DNA of 32,303 nt from Clostridiales bacterium (GTDB lineage: Bacteria; Bacillota; Clostridia; Oscillospirales; CAG-272). The translations under genes and the position numbers were made by a program. Where the stretch lies: positions 1-32,303 of the forward strand of contig JAILLB010000040.1 of the NCBI GenBank assembly GCA_024693345.1, read 5' to 3'. This document shows, piece by piece, positions 8,921-17,598 of the stretch. The notes beneath the pieces were generated by a model. That model searched no databases and was not told where the DNA came from. It worked only from the letters and a program-made list of their open reading frames with translations. The first letter of the stretch is position 1, and every line of letters begins with the position of its first letter.

Positions 8921-8935
8921 AGAAATTTAAAACAA

Positions 8936-11005
8936 ATGAAAGATACTAACAGAAAACAGATGAAGATGACGCGTCATCAAATAGATGCACTAATCGTCGA
9001 AATCGTGTCAGCGGTACTACTTGTGGCTGATTTAGCATTTGTCTATTTCAAGTTTTACCCGCTCTACGCGATTTTGGCATCTGTTGCCATTTATCTTATT
9101 GTTCTTGTGATTATCCTAATAAAAAACACGGCTTTCAGAAAAACCATGAGAGGGGTTGCAGAACAGAGAAACTCAGCTTTTGAAAATCTGACTCTAGAAT
9201 GTGTCAGACAGCTTTACATGCCTGTCATAATCTGTTCGGAAGACGGAAAGGTTATATGGCATAATGAAGTTATGTCAAGACTCAGAAAGGGATTGACACC
9301 GGCATACGGACAATTCCTCGATACTTTCTGTGATGCAACTCTGGATAAGATAATTATCGGAGAGACATCAACTGATGAAGAACCCAAAAATGAAGATGGT
9401 GTAGTAGTTCACTTCACAGACGCAACACATGCGGAATATCATCTCGGAAAAACATTTAAGGCAAAAGGTTATTCAGTGAGAACAGAAGATGAAGAATTGT
9501 TCATGGTTGTTTTCAGAGAGATAACCGATATTGTTGAACTGAACAAAGAACTTGTTGACAGGGATGTTGTTGTCGCATATGTTGTGATAGATAACGTTGA
9601 AGAGATTCAAAAACTCGAACAAACAGTGGATAGCACGGCAACTGTTGAAATAAACAGCATACTTAGAAGAGTTTTTGAAGATGAACTTCACGGAGTTATC
9701 AAAGAAAACGGCAAATACAGATATATTTGTGTGTTTGACAGGGAGAATCTTGGCATCCTGATAAACAATAAGTTTGCTTTTCTTGATGATGTCAAATCGG
9801 CTTCAAAGGACTCAGACAGCATTCCTCTAACAATCTCAGTTGGTGTCGGTGCAAATGAAGGAACACTTTTTGAAAAAGAATCATTTGCTCAATCAGCTCT
9901 CGAACTCGCTCTTCAGAGAGGCGGAGATCAGGCCGTAGTAAAGAAGAATGAAGAACTGGCATACTTTGGAGGAAGAGCAAAGACGGCTCCAAAGGGAAGC
10001 ACGGTTAGATCAAGAGTAATTGCAACAGAATTTGCTCAGATGATTAAAAAGAGTTCAAATGTTCTCGTAATGGGACACAAAAACGCCGATTACGATGCAC
10101 TTGGCTCTTGTCTGGCAGTTTCAAGAATTGCTAAATATCTTGGTGTAAAAGTTAATATTATATCCGATGTAAATGATGAAAACCTTGCGCCCGCGTTTGC
10201 AAAACTCACAGATTCTGAATATGACAATTTGTTCGTTGATGCTGTTGAAGCACAGGATCTTCTGAAAAGTGATACTTTGACAGTTGTGGTTGACGTTAAC
10301 AACATTCCTATCTGTGAAGCACCGGATGTCGTAGCAAATTCCAGCAACATCGTAATAATCGACCACCACAGAAAAGTTGCTGAATACGATTTCAAACCCA
10401 ATATTCAGTACATAGAACCGACTGCTTCATCCGCAACTGAACTTCTCTCTGAGTTTTTGCAGCAGTTGTTGCCCCCGAACGCACTTCCCAAGGTCGAAGC
10501 AGATATCATCCTTTCGGGTATTGTCCTTGATACGAAACGTTTCTCACACAATACTGGTATAAGAACATTTAACTCTGCATTGTATCTGAGAAGCCAGGGA
10601 GCGGATCCTGGTGAAGTTAACGAGATGTTCAAGACTGACATTAAGGATTTGATCAGAGAGGCTAAATACGAAAACAGCGTTGTTATTTACAAGTCAGTTA
10701 CTGCAATTGCTCTCAACGACAACGAAGATAACTCGCCTCTTGCAAGAATAAGTGCTGCCAAAGCAGCAGACAGGCTTTTGACAGTCAACGGAGTACAAGC
10801 TTCGTTTGCACTCTGTAAAACAAATGATACTGTGTTTATAAGTGCAAGATCTCAGGGTAATATCAATGTACAGCTCATTCTCGAAAAGATGGGTGGCGGA
10901 GGGCATTACGATGCCGCAGGTGCCCAGGTCACTGCAACTTCGACAAACTCAGTTTTAAAACAGCTTAAGGATGCAATAGACGAATACCTCGAAGAGAACA
11001 AATAA
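8936..11005 (+). CDS. gdpP: GdpP-family cyclic-di-AMP phosphodiesterase
   Basis: The protein (689 aa) has the GdpP architecture: two N-terminal membrane helices (about 17-38 and 43-63), a degenerate PAS domain (about 85-190), a degenerate GGDEF domain (about 205-345) and a C-terminal DHH/DHHA1 phosphodiesterase. Catalytic motifs are intact: GHKNADYDALGS, VVDVNN, IIDHHRK, LDTKRFSHNTG and GGGGHYDAAG. GdpP hydrolyses c-di-AMP to pApA and so affects potassium and osmolyte homeostasis, cell-wall stress and beta-lactam tolerance. An in-frame stop at 8909 and the lack of alternative starts fix the start at or after 8936; internal ATGs at 8960 and 8966 are possible. Confidence 0.95.
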   Translation: MKDTNRKQMKMTRHQIDALIVEIVSAVLLVADLAFVYFKFYPLYAILASVAIYLIVLVIILIKNTAFRKTMRGVAEQRNSAFENLTLECVRQLYMPVIICSEDGKVIWHNEVMSRLRKGLTPAYGQFLDTFCDATLDKIIIGETSTDEEPKNEDGVVVHFTDATHAEYHLGKTFKAKGYSVRTEDEELFMVVFREITDIVELNKELVDRDVVVAYVVIDNVEEIQKLEQTVDSTATVEINSILRRVFEDELHGVIKENGKYRYICVFDRENLGILINNKFAFLDDVKSASKDSDSIPLTISVGVGANEGTLFEKESFAQSALELALQRGGDQAVVKKNEELAYFGGRAKTAPKGSTVRSRVIATEFAQMIKKSSNVLVMGHKNADYDALGSCLAVSRIAKYLGVKVNIISDVNDENLAPAFAKLTDSEYDNLFVDAVEAQDLLKSDTLTVVVDVNNIPICEAPDVVANSSNIVIIDHHRKVAEYDFKPNIQYIEPTASSATELLSEFLQQLLPPNALPKVEADIILSGIVLDTKRFSHNTGIRTFNSALYLRSQGADPGEVNEMFKTDIKDLIREAKYENSVVIYKSVTAIALNDNEDNSPLARISAAKAADRLLTVNGVQASFALCKTNDTVFISARSQGNINVQLILEKMGGGGHYDAAGAQVTATSTNSVLKQLKDAIDEYLEENK

Positions 11006-11009
11006 CAAT

Positions 11010-11042
11010 AAAGGCAAAGAACCGAAATGGCTCTTTGCCTTT
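11010..11042. terminator. Bidirectional terminator between convergent gdpP and epimerase genes
   Basis: The 11-bp arms AAAGGCAAAGA and TCTTTGCCTTT flank a short loop between two convergent genes, ending 5 bp before the stop of the - strand gene. Confidence 0.75.
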
Positions 11043-11046
11043 CAAA

Positions 11047-11889
11047 TTAATGGACTGAAATAATCGATTCTGAAACAAATGCTTTTCCTGGGTCGATTTT
11101 TATTATTCCTTTTTTCTTTTCAAGTTCTCTTATTGAGAATCTTTCCATAGAACCAGACCATGGCTCAATGCAAACATATGGGGCTCCGGATATAGACCAA
11201 ATCCAAACAACTGTGTTCTTGCCGAATTCGTGCTTCAAAAAAACTCTTCCGGTTTTATCTTTGAGTAAAACCTGTGTTGACTTCGGATTTTCAACTGCTA
11301 TTGTTTTGTCTTCGTCGAAAGTGTGGTTGTCTATTTCCAGAATTCTGTTTTCTTTGAAGGAATAATTCTTGTCAGTCACAGGTGTTTCACCTCTGTAGAA
11401 GATAACGCTTTTCTCATCTTTGTTGAACTCGACTTCAGTTCCCATCTCAACATTAAACGCAGGGTGGAAGCCAACTGAAGTGAACATTGGACTATCACCT
11501 TTGTTTTCGACGTTGAATCTCACGTTCAGTGAATCGTCCGAGATTGAAAACAGAATTGAAAAAGAATAAATGAAAGGATACATCGATTTAGTTTCTTCAT
11601 CCTGAATCAAAGTCAATTCAACAGAAGAATCATCAAGTCTTTTACTCTTGAAAGATTTTGTGCTTGCAAATCCATGCTTTGGCATCATGTACTCTTTGCC
11701 ATTATACGAATATTTGTCTTCAAATACTCGTCCAACTGCGGGAAAGAGTATGGGTGCATGTCCTTCCCAGTAGGCTGGGTCGCCCTGCCAAATATATTCC
11801 TTGCCTTTCTCCAAATTTTTCAGAGAATTTAGTTCTGCGCCGAATTCATTGATAGTCGCAGACAGTCTGCCATTTGTTATGTTAATCAC
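11047..11889 (-). CDS. Aldose 1-epimerase-like protein (GalM/LacX type)
   Basis: A galactose mutarotase-fold protein of 280 aa, closest in look to the LacX/YeaD-type hexose epimerases. Visible motifs: ILFPAVGRV (about 47-55), MPKHGFA with candidate catalytic His72, GFHPAFN with His142, and CIEPWSG with candidate general-base Glu242. It would interconvert the anomers of a free sugar. It begins 3 bp after the GH38 mannosidase stop and is clearly in the same operon, which suggests mutarotation of the sugar released by that enzyme, probably mannose. The exact sugar is inference. Confidence 0.86.
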   Translation of the reverse strand: MINITNGRLSATINEFGAELNSLKNLEKGKEYIWQGDPAYWEGHAPILFPAVGRVFEDKYSYNGKEYMMPKHGFASTKSFKSKRLDDSSVELTLIQDEETKSMYPFIYSFSILFSISDDSLNVRFNVENKGDSPMFTSVGFHPAFNVEMGTEVEFNKDEKSVIFYRGETPVTDKNYSFKENRILEIDNHTFDEDKTIAVENPKSTQVLLKDKTGRVFLKHEFGKNTVVWIWSISGAPYVCIEPWSGSMERFSIRELEKKKGIIKIDPGKAFVSESIISVH

Positions 11890-11892
11890 GGA

Positions 11893-14388
11893 TCAGTCCT
11901 CAACGAGATTGGTTTCTTTTACTGTCTTTGATGCGGGATCGAGTTTTAGTGTCTTTACTTCGCATGGTCCGAGAACATAAGTTCCGGTAATTCCGATAGT
12001 TGGCAGTTCAAGTGTAATCTCTTTGTTTTTGAATGTAGAGTTGAACAGACGGATTATGAAGAACTCGCCTCTTTCTGCCTTCTTGAATACTGGCATCGTG
12101 ACTGACTCACCATGAAGAATAGCAAAGGGCTTAATTGTGTTTTCTTTATCTTTCTCACAGCCAATCGGGAAGAATGACATCGCACAAGGTGCTTCGGCAA
12201 ATACGGCAGAACTTCTTTCAATGTTGTCTTCGATAAACTCTCTGTCACCCGCTTTGAGAATGAACTCAAATGTGTGTTCACCCTGGTCAATCAAATCGGA
12301 GTATCTATCCTGTTCCATTATGTATGGCTTTCTGATAGAGAAGTCGCTCTTTCCTGCTGAATAACCTGGTGCTCTGAGCATTGTGATTCTTATTTCCCCA
12401 TCAAGAAAATCCGAACCATATGTTCCATTATTGATTACGGCAAATGCATTTGTTCTGTCAGCTGCCATAACCCACTTCTGAGAAACCATTTCCTCTCCGT
12501 TTGTGAGCAGAGATTCAGTTGAATAAGCGGTTTGTCCAAGATATTCTCCATCTATGGTGGTTGGAACTGAGAGCTTCAGCATCTTCATCTTTTCGTTCCA
12601 GAATACCTTTTCCTGAATCTTGATTTCGGAACTGAACTTGTCAAGATAGTATCTTCTTACAATAACGCTTCTGTTGTACTTGAAAATTGCTTCTATGATT
12701 GTTCTGACGTCGCCATCTTCAATGATTCTTACGGGTGCCAGTTCTTCTGCCTGCTGAATTCCGCAGAAATCAGCTGCTTCTTTAGCTGACATTATTTCAA
12801 ACTGTCCGACAATATCTCTAAAGGCTCTCTCTTTGAACGCCCATGAGTTTTCATCATCATGAACAACAAGAGGAGTAAGGGCTGATCTTGAAATATATTC
12901 TTTTCCGTCAACCACAAAACTTGTGAGAAGGCCTGTTTTATAGCTTATGGTTGCCTTGATTTTTCCGTTGTCAAAAACAAATTCCTCTTTTTGTTCCGGT
13001 TTTCTTTCTGCCGGAGACGGGATGAGTTTAATTGTTACATCATAACGCTGCATAGAAGAAGCGGGAAGAGTAGCTTTGAAAACACTCTTTACACGCCAGT
13101 CCACATTGAAGTTTGACACTTCGTGTTCTCTCTGAGATACAACGTGCTCACCATTGTGAGTGATAACAGGCATTGCGTAAAGGTCTCTGTTTTTGTTCTG
13201 ATCGGGAAGCTGGTATTCGACTTCGATTGTTTCTGTAACCGGATAAGGATGCGGGTTGTACACGAATACGGGAATTGTTCCGTCTTCTGCTTTTTTCTGG
13301 TCAGAGCAGAGTGAGAGGAACGCATGAATTCTTGTGTCTTTTAATTCTTTAAGACCGTGTCCTGCAACTGCTGTTGCATATTCTTCGACAGGCTTAATTG
13401 CTGATCCCGGAAGAATGTCATGGAACTCATCAAGCAAGAGGTCTTTTGTGACTGTTTTCATCGTGTCTGCAGGGTACTTCATTAATCCTGCAAAACTTGC
13501 ATGGGCTGACATTTTCTCGGTTTTAAACAAATCATTTTCGAGTTGTCTGTGGAGCATTTTGATTCTGCTCTGTGTTGTATAACAACCGGTGTATCTCGGA
13601 TTGAGAATTCCTCTGTATTCCGGAATATTTGTCTCTTTTTCAAGTAACTCTGCAAAGTATGATTCCGGGTCCGAATGAATTATGTTGTACTGGTTATTGG
13701 TCTCATTTAACTCTTTGATTTTCTGATAGTCAACTCTTGACGGGCCGCCGCCGTGGTTTCCGATTCCCCATAGTACAATTCCAACCTTGGCATTTGGATT
13801 TTTATCCATCCAGCCTTTGATTTTCTGATCAGCTTCACCTCTGTGTGATTCGTATGAGTTATATGCTCTGTGGCAGAGGATTTTTGAACCGTCGGGTCCA
13901 ACCCAGTAAAAGTCTTCAGCAGGGAGTTCCAGCATGTCTGGTTCAGGTCTGCAGAAAGTATATGACTTGAATCCGGATTTTGTTAGAATCTGGACAAGAC
14001 CTCTTGAGTGTCCGAAGGAGTCAAAGTTCATTGCATCAGTCGAAACTACGCCGAATTTTTCTTTGAAGTAATATCTTCCTTCGAGAATCTGACGAACAAA
14101 GCTTTCTCCTGACGGAAGGTTTGCATCCGGCTGGAGATACCATCCTCCCATAATGTGCCACTTTTTCTCTTTGACGAGTTTCTGAATTCTGGCAAAGAGA
14201 ACAGGGTCATATTCTTCTACCCACTGATACAGAATGGCCTCGTTGTGACAAAAAACAAATCCGTCATAATTGTCACAGAAATCTGCGGCAACACGGTAAG
14301 TTGAAAGAGTCTCGGCGACACCTTCCTCAATGTTCCACAGCCATACTACGTCAATGTGTGCGTTACAAACCAAATGCAAATTTTTCAT
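11893..14388 (-). CDS. Alpha-mannosidase, glycoside hydrolase family 38
   Basis: An 831-aa GH38 enzyme that removes terminal alpha-mannosyl residues from oligosaccharides. The zinc site opens with NAHIDVVWLWN (His11, Asp13), the nucleophile is Asp123 in NFDSFGHS, HGGGPSR lies around His212, and DEFHDILPGS carries a further zinc His near 323. After the catalytic domain and the three-helix region come the C-terminal beta domains. There is no signal peptide, so it acts in the cytosol on imported mannosides or glycerate/glucose mannosides. An AGGGGGA ribosome site precedes the ATG. No transporter is in the operon; only the epimerase follows. Confidence 0.95.
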   Translation of the reverse strand: MKNLHLVCNAHIDVVWLWNIEEGVAETLSTYRVAADFCDNYDGFVFCHNEAILYQWVEEYDPVLFARIQKLVKEKKWHIMGGWYLQPDANLPSGESFVRQILEGRYYFKEKFGVVSTDAMNFDSFGHSRGLVQILTKSGFKSYTFCRPEPDMLELPAEDFYWVGPDGSKILCHRAYNSYESHRGEADQKIKGWMDKNPNAKVGIVLWGIGNHGGGPSRVDYQKIKELNETNNQYNIIHSDPESYFAELLEKETNIPEYRGILNPRYTGCYTTQSRIKMLHRQLENDLFKTEKMSAHASFAGLMKYPADTMKTVTKDLLLDEFHDILPGSAIKPVEEYATAVAGHGLKELKDTRIHAFLSLCSDQKKAEDGTIPVFVYNPHPYPVTETIEVEYQLPDQNKNRDLYAMPVITHNGEHVVSQREHEVSNFNVDWRVKSVFKATLPASSMQRYDVTIKLIPSPAERKPEQKEEFVFDNGKIKATISYKTGLLTSFVVDGKEYISRSALTPLVVHDDENSWAFKERAFRDIVGQFEIMSAKEAADFCGIQQAEELAPVRIIEDGDVRTIIEAIFKYNRSVIVRRYYLDKFSSEIKIQEKVFWNEKMKMLKLSVPTTIDGEYLGQTAYSTESLLTNGEEMVSQKWVMAADRTNAFAVINNGTYGSDFLDGEIRITMLRAPGYSAGKSDFSIRKPYIMEQDRYSDLIDQGEHTFEFILKAGDREFIEDNIERSSAVFAEAPCAMSFFPIGCEKDKENTIKPFAILHGESVTMPVFKKAERGEFFIIRLFNSTFKNKEITLELPTIGITGTYVLGPCEVKTLKLDPASKTVKETNLVED

Positions 14389-14418
14389 GATAAAATCCCC
14401 CTGTAAAAATACAATGAA

Positions 14419-14447
14419 ATTATACCATCCGAAAAGACTCCAGTAAA
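14419..14447 (-). promoter_or_regulatory. Promoter of the GH38/epimerase operon
   Basis: On the - strand, TATAAT (14424-14419) is preceded by TTTACT with a 17-bp spacer. The -10 is perfect and the -35 weak. It faces away from the promoter of the next + strand gene. Confidence 0.6.
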
Positions 14448-14455
14448 CACTGTGA

Positions 14456-14484
14456 TTGAAATATACAAAAAATAGTAGTATACT
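14456..14484 (+). promoter_or_regulatory. Promoter of the YwaF-like gene with structured leader
   Basis: TTGAAA, 17 bp, TATACT. The transcript leader then contains two short hairpins: GACGCG/CGCGTC (14495-14510) and GTGGA/TCCAC (14526-14539), the latter ending next to the GAGGAG ribosome site of the gene. Confidence 0.75.
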
Positions 14485-14548
14485 TATCGGGCACGACGCG
14501 CTCTCGCGTCAAACATTATGTATTTGTGGATTATTCCACTGAGGAGTT

Positions 14549-15334
14549 ATGAAAGAATTTCTAGGAATCGGGGGATATACAAGAATCCCTGAAGGAGCCT
14601 ACAGCTGGCAGCATTTAACATTCGTTTTTGTTTTGATGGGATTGATGATATTCCTTGCTGTATTTTTAGGACTGAGATATAGAAACAAAGACGATAAAAC
14701 AAAAAACAAAGTAATAATAGCAGCAGCAATACTGATTGATGCAATCGAAATATTCAAGTTGGTTGTTTTCTGCGTCAGAGGAAATGGCATTGCCGAACTT
14801 AGAACAAATCTGCCGCTTTTCCTGTGCAGTATTCAATTGATTGCAATCCCGCTTGCCGCATTTACAAAAGGAAGAGTCAAAGAGGCTTCAACTGATTTTG
14901 TTTTCATTTTCGGCATTCTCAGCGGAATGATGGGAATAATTGGAGCTGCTCAGAACTTCAATGCATATCCTGTTCTGGGAATTGATAACATGGCTTCCGG
15001 ACTAACTCACTCGATTGCGGGTTTTGCATCGCTTTATATAGGTGTGTCTGGAAGTGCGAGCATGAAGAAGAAAAACATCCCGTTTACATACGGAATTTTT
15101 GTTTTCTTTATGGGACTGGCGTTTCTTGCCAATACGCTTCTTGATTACAACTACATGTTCCTTAGAACTCCGGATGGAACTCCGTATCAGATATTCTATA
15201 ACCTGGTAGGCGGAAATCCGGTTATTTATCCGATGATAGTAATCGGTTTGTTCCTCGCATATATTGCGGTATTTTATCTTGTGTTCCTTGCAATCAAAAA
15301 GAAAAGATTGCAGAAAGAAGCAATTAGCGGTTGA
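14549..15334 (+). CDS. YwaF/TIGR02206-like integral membrane protein
   Basis: A 261-aa protein with seven likely membrane helices, a short N-terminal extracellular stretch, and the segment LPLFLCSIQLIAIPL that resembles the conserved LPLHLCS core of the YwaF (TIGR02206) family, related to eukaryotic TMEM164. A conserved-looking His lies in the WQHL motif before the first helix. Function in bacteria is unknown. GAGGAG precedes the ATG. The stop codon overlaps the putative -35 of the next gene, so the next gene may also be read independently. Confidence 0.7.
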   Translation: MKEFLGIGGYTRIPEGAYSWQHLTFVFVLMGLMIFLAVFLGLRYRNKDDKTKNKVIIAAAILIDAIEIFKLVVFCVRGNGIAELRTNLPLFLCSIQLIAIPLAAFTKGRVKEASTDFVFIFGILSGMMGIIGAAQNFNAYPVLGIDNMASGLTHSIAGFASLYIGVSGSASMKKKNIPFTYGIFVFFMGLAFLANTLLDYNYMFLRTPDGTPYQIFYNLVGGNPVIYPMIVIGLFLAYIAVFYLVFLAIKKKRLQKEAISG

Positions 15335-15358
15335 AAAATAAAAAGTTTTTGTTAGAAT
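15331..15358 (+). promoter_or_regulatory. Possible promoter of the DUF4364 gene
   Basis: TTGAAA overlaps the preceding stop codon; a 16-bp spacer leads to TAGAAT, 31 bp before the ATG. Plausible but not exclusive of read-through from the upstream gene. Confidence 0.5.
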
Positions 15359-15388
15359 ATATGCACTAATCAAAAGAGGGAGGGTTAT

Positions 15389-15973
15389 ATGGCTTGGCTT
15401 ATTACGGATAAATCAGACGTTAAAATATTTATCCTTTATTTACTTACGCGCATTGATCGTCCCGTTGATTTTGTGACGCTCAATGATATAGCAGTCCAGG
15501 ATGGTTATGTCAGTCATTTTGATTTCATGATCGGTTTCGATGAATTGAAAGAGACAAAAGCCATTGAATCAAAAAAGGCTGACAACGGAGAAGAGATGTG
15601 GGTAATCACATCTGCAGGAATGACTGCGGCTCAGACACTCAAATCAAGCATTATGCCTGATATAATGGAGAAGGCCGCAAGATCTGCACTTGCTCTCATT
15701 TCATTCAAGCACAGAGACACAAAAATACACAGTTCAATAAAGAGAGTCAAAGCAGGTGAATATGTCCTCAACATGGTTGCCAGAGACGGCGACGATGAGT
15801 TTATGAACATTTCTCTGTCATTTGACTCTGAACACACGGCTGAGATTATGAAAAACAATTTCGACAGATCTCCGGAGCTCGTGTACAGAGGACTTCTCGG
15901 GGTACTGTCAGGAGACATAAACTATCTGGCGGATGCCTGGAGTTTCAAACCGGAGGAGGATGGCAATGGCTGA
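15389..15973 (+). CDS. DUF4364 family protein (winged-helix-like)
   Basis: A soluble 194-aa protein. The N-terminal part, IFILYLLTRIDRPV then FDFMIGFDELKET and a charged turn, has the pattern of the DUF4364 family, which is widespread in Clostridia and is predicted to contain a winged-helix DNA-binding-like domain (about 1-75). The remainder alternates charged strands and helices with no catalytic motif that I recognise. A GAGGGAGGG ribosome site precedes the ATG. The gene ends in a GGAGGAGG run that doubles as the ribosome site of the next gene, so the pair is coupled. Confidence 0.75.
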   Translation: MAWLITDKSDVKIFILYLLTRIDRPVDFVTLNDIAVQDGYVSHFDFMIGFDELKETKAIESKKADNGEEMWVITSAGMTAAQTLKSSIMPDIMEKAARSALALISFKHRDTKIHSSIKRVKAGEYVLNMVARDGDDEFMNISLSFDSEHTAEIMKNNFDRSPELVYRGLLGVLSGDINYLADAWSFKPEEDGNG

Positions 15974-16988
15974 AGAAAAGAAAAAACGCCATAACCTGTA
16001 TGACTTCGTTACCGGTGGAAAAAACAACAGAGCTGACGTTGATTTGAGAAGCCAGATTAAAGGCTTCAACACAAAAAACATGTTCAGACTGTACTTCAGA
16101 AGGTTCAGACAAATCACGATACTGAATATCATGATTATAATGTCCAATTTCCCTCTGATATTCCTTATTCTTGCAATAAGCGGACTTGTAAGTCATCAGA
16201 CTGTTGCACCTGTTAACCCGATTTATTCGGTTGTTTACGGAATAACCACTATTTCCGGACCAACACCCGCGACTGCTGCCATGAATGGTCTGTTTATGGA
16301 AAACTCTGTAATGTATTATCCGAGTGTATGGACATACATCTGCTACGGGTTAAGTTTTCTTGAAGTATTCACAATTGGACTCGGAAACGTAGGAATTATG
16401 TATGTTATGAGAAATCTGGTCAGAGGCGAACCATTGTTTTTGCCGAGTGATTTCTTTGATTCAATCAAAACCAATTTCAAACTTGGCTTGATAACAGGTG
16501 TAATAGATAGTGTTTTGCTTGTGCTCTGCGGATTCTCAATATATTCATACTGGGTCAACTACGGTAACTATTATATACTGTTCTTTGCGTCAGTTTTGAT
16601 GTTAATACTTTACCTAATACTTAGAAATCTGTTGTATTTGATGATTGTAACATTCGATCAAAAGTATAGGTATCTGATAAAAAATGCACTCATATTCACT
16701 ATTCTGGGATTCGGAAGAAATTTCCTTGCACTGCTTGGCGGAGCATTAATCTGTGTACTTTTCTACTCATTGTCTGTCACGGTGTTTATCCCGATAGGTG
16801 TAATTGCTTTCATTCTTTTCATTCCTGCGACCATAATGTACTTTATGACATACGTCGGATACTGGAAAATCAACGATATTATGATTGAGCCATATTATCA
16901 GAAACACCCGAACGAAAGACCAAAGGTAGAACCCGTTGATGACTATGTTGGCGAAACCGATGATCCGGGAGAAGAACCATTAGAGTGA
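15966..16988 (+). CDS. DUF624-like integral membrane protein
   Basis: The protein has six predicted membrane helices after a basic N-terminal stretch, and an acidic C-terminal tail (VGETDDPGEEPLE). The motif NMFRLYFRRFRQ before helix 1 and the overall layout resemble DUF624/YesL proteins, although it is longer (340 aa versus about 210). I choose the ATG at 15966 (MAEEKKK) because the GGAGGAGG at 15952-15959 is correctly spaced for it; the ORF-track start at 15933 has no ribosome site and lies deep in the previous gene. Function unknown. Confidence 0.68.
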   Translation: MAEEKKKRHNLYDFVTGGKNNRADVDLRSQIKGFNTKNMFRLYFRRFRQITILNIMIIMSNFPLIFLILAISGLVSHQTVAPVNPIYSVVYGITTISGPTPATAAMNGLFMENSVMYYPSVWTYICYGLSFLEVFTIGLGNVGIMYVMRNLVRGEPLFLPSDFFDSIKTNFKLGLITGVIDSVLLVLCGFSIYSYWVNYGNYYILFFASVLMLILYLILRNLLYLMIVTFDQKYRYLIKNALIFTILGFGRNFLALLGGALICVLFYSLSVTVFIPIGVIAFILFIPATIMYFMTYVGYWKINDIMIEPYYQKHPNERPKVEPVDDYVGETDDPGEEPLE

Positions 16989-16993
16989 ATTAT

Positions 16994-17027
16994 AAAAGGG
17001 AGATTTTAAAAAAGTCTTCCTTTTTTT
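16994..17027 (+). terminator. Terminator after the DUF624-like gene
   Basis: AAAAGGGAGA pairs with TCTTCCTTTT (one G-U), the loop itself can pair TTTT/AAAA, and the descending arm runs into seven or more Ts. Confidence 0.8.
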
Positions 17028-17077
17028 CAACAAAAGTCAATTTTTAAACGTCTTAGTTAACAGAAGGGTGGTTGTGT

Positions 17078-17596
17078 ATGCAAAACAATGAGTTTGAATC
17101 AAAATTTGCTCTTATGTTGACCGGTGACGAAGAAGCATTCACGTATGTGTACAATGAAACGAAAAAACCTGTATATACAATAATCAACAGAATCGTTAAC
17201 AACAGATGCGAATCTGAAGATATTATGCAGGATTTATTTCTGCGACTCATTACAAAAACGGATTTGGATATAATCAAGAATCCGAGAGCATACATTTTCA
17301 TGATGGCCAGAAACATGGCAATCGACAGCCTCAGAAAGGATCATCCCGATTATCTCGATGAAGATGTAACTGACAGAGAGAATTCATCTTTTGATGAACA
17401 CATTTGCCTGACATCTTCCATCGAAGACGCTATTCTGCAACTTGACATAAAGGAGAGGGAAGTTATCTCCCTTCATATTAATGCAGGCATGAAGTTCAGG
17501 GAAATATCCGAATATCTGGGTGAACCGCCCGGGACATTGCGGAGCAGATATAGCTTGGCAATAAAAAAGCTCAGAAGCATAATGAAAGAAGGGTGA
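17078..17596 (+). CDS. ECF-type RNA polymerase sigma factor
   Basis: A sigma-70 family protein of 172 aa, the size of extracytoplasmic-function factors. Region 2 covers about residues 16-88 (GDEEAFTYVYNET, then CESEDIMQDLFLRL, and ARNMAIDSLRK), and region 4 about 113-168 (KEREVISLH, FREISEYLGEPPGTLRSRYSLAIKKLR) is a clear helix-turn-helix. No zinc-finger anti-sigma gene follows; instead the stop overlaps the region of the next gene, which encodes a single-pass surface protein. The ATG at 17078 with AAGGGTG upstream is preferred over the TTG at 17072. Confidence 0.92.
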   Translation: MQNNEFESKFALMLTGDEEAFTYVYNETKKPVYTIINRIVNNRCESEDIMQDLFLRLITKTDLDIIKNPRAYIFMMARNMAIDSLRKDHPDYLDEDVTDRENSSFDEHICLTSSIEDAILQLDIKEREVISLHINAGMKFREISEYLGEPPGTLRSRYSLAIKKLRSIMKEG

Positions 17597-17598
17597 TT

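Noticed and set aside
14495-14510. GC-rich hairpin GACGCG/CGCGTC as a terminator
   Set aside because: No T run follows, and it lies just after a good promoter; it is only a leader hairpin.
15933-15965. Upstream start of the DUF624-like protein
   Set aside because: Lies inside the DUF4364 gene without a ribosome site; the GGAGGAGG run points to 15966.
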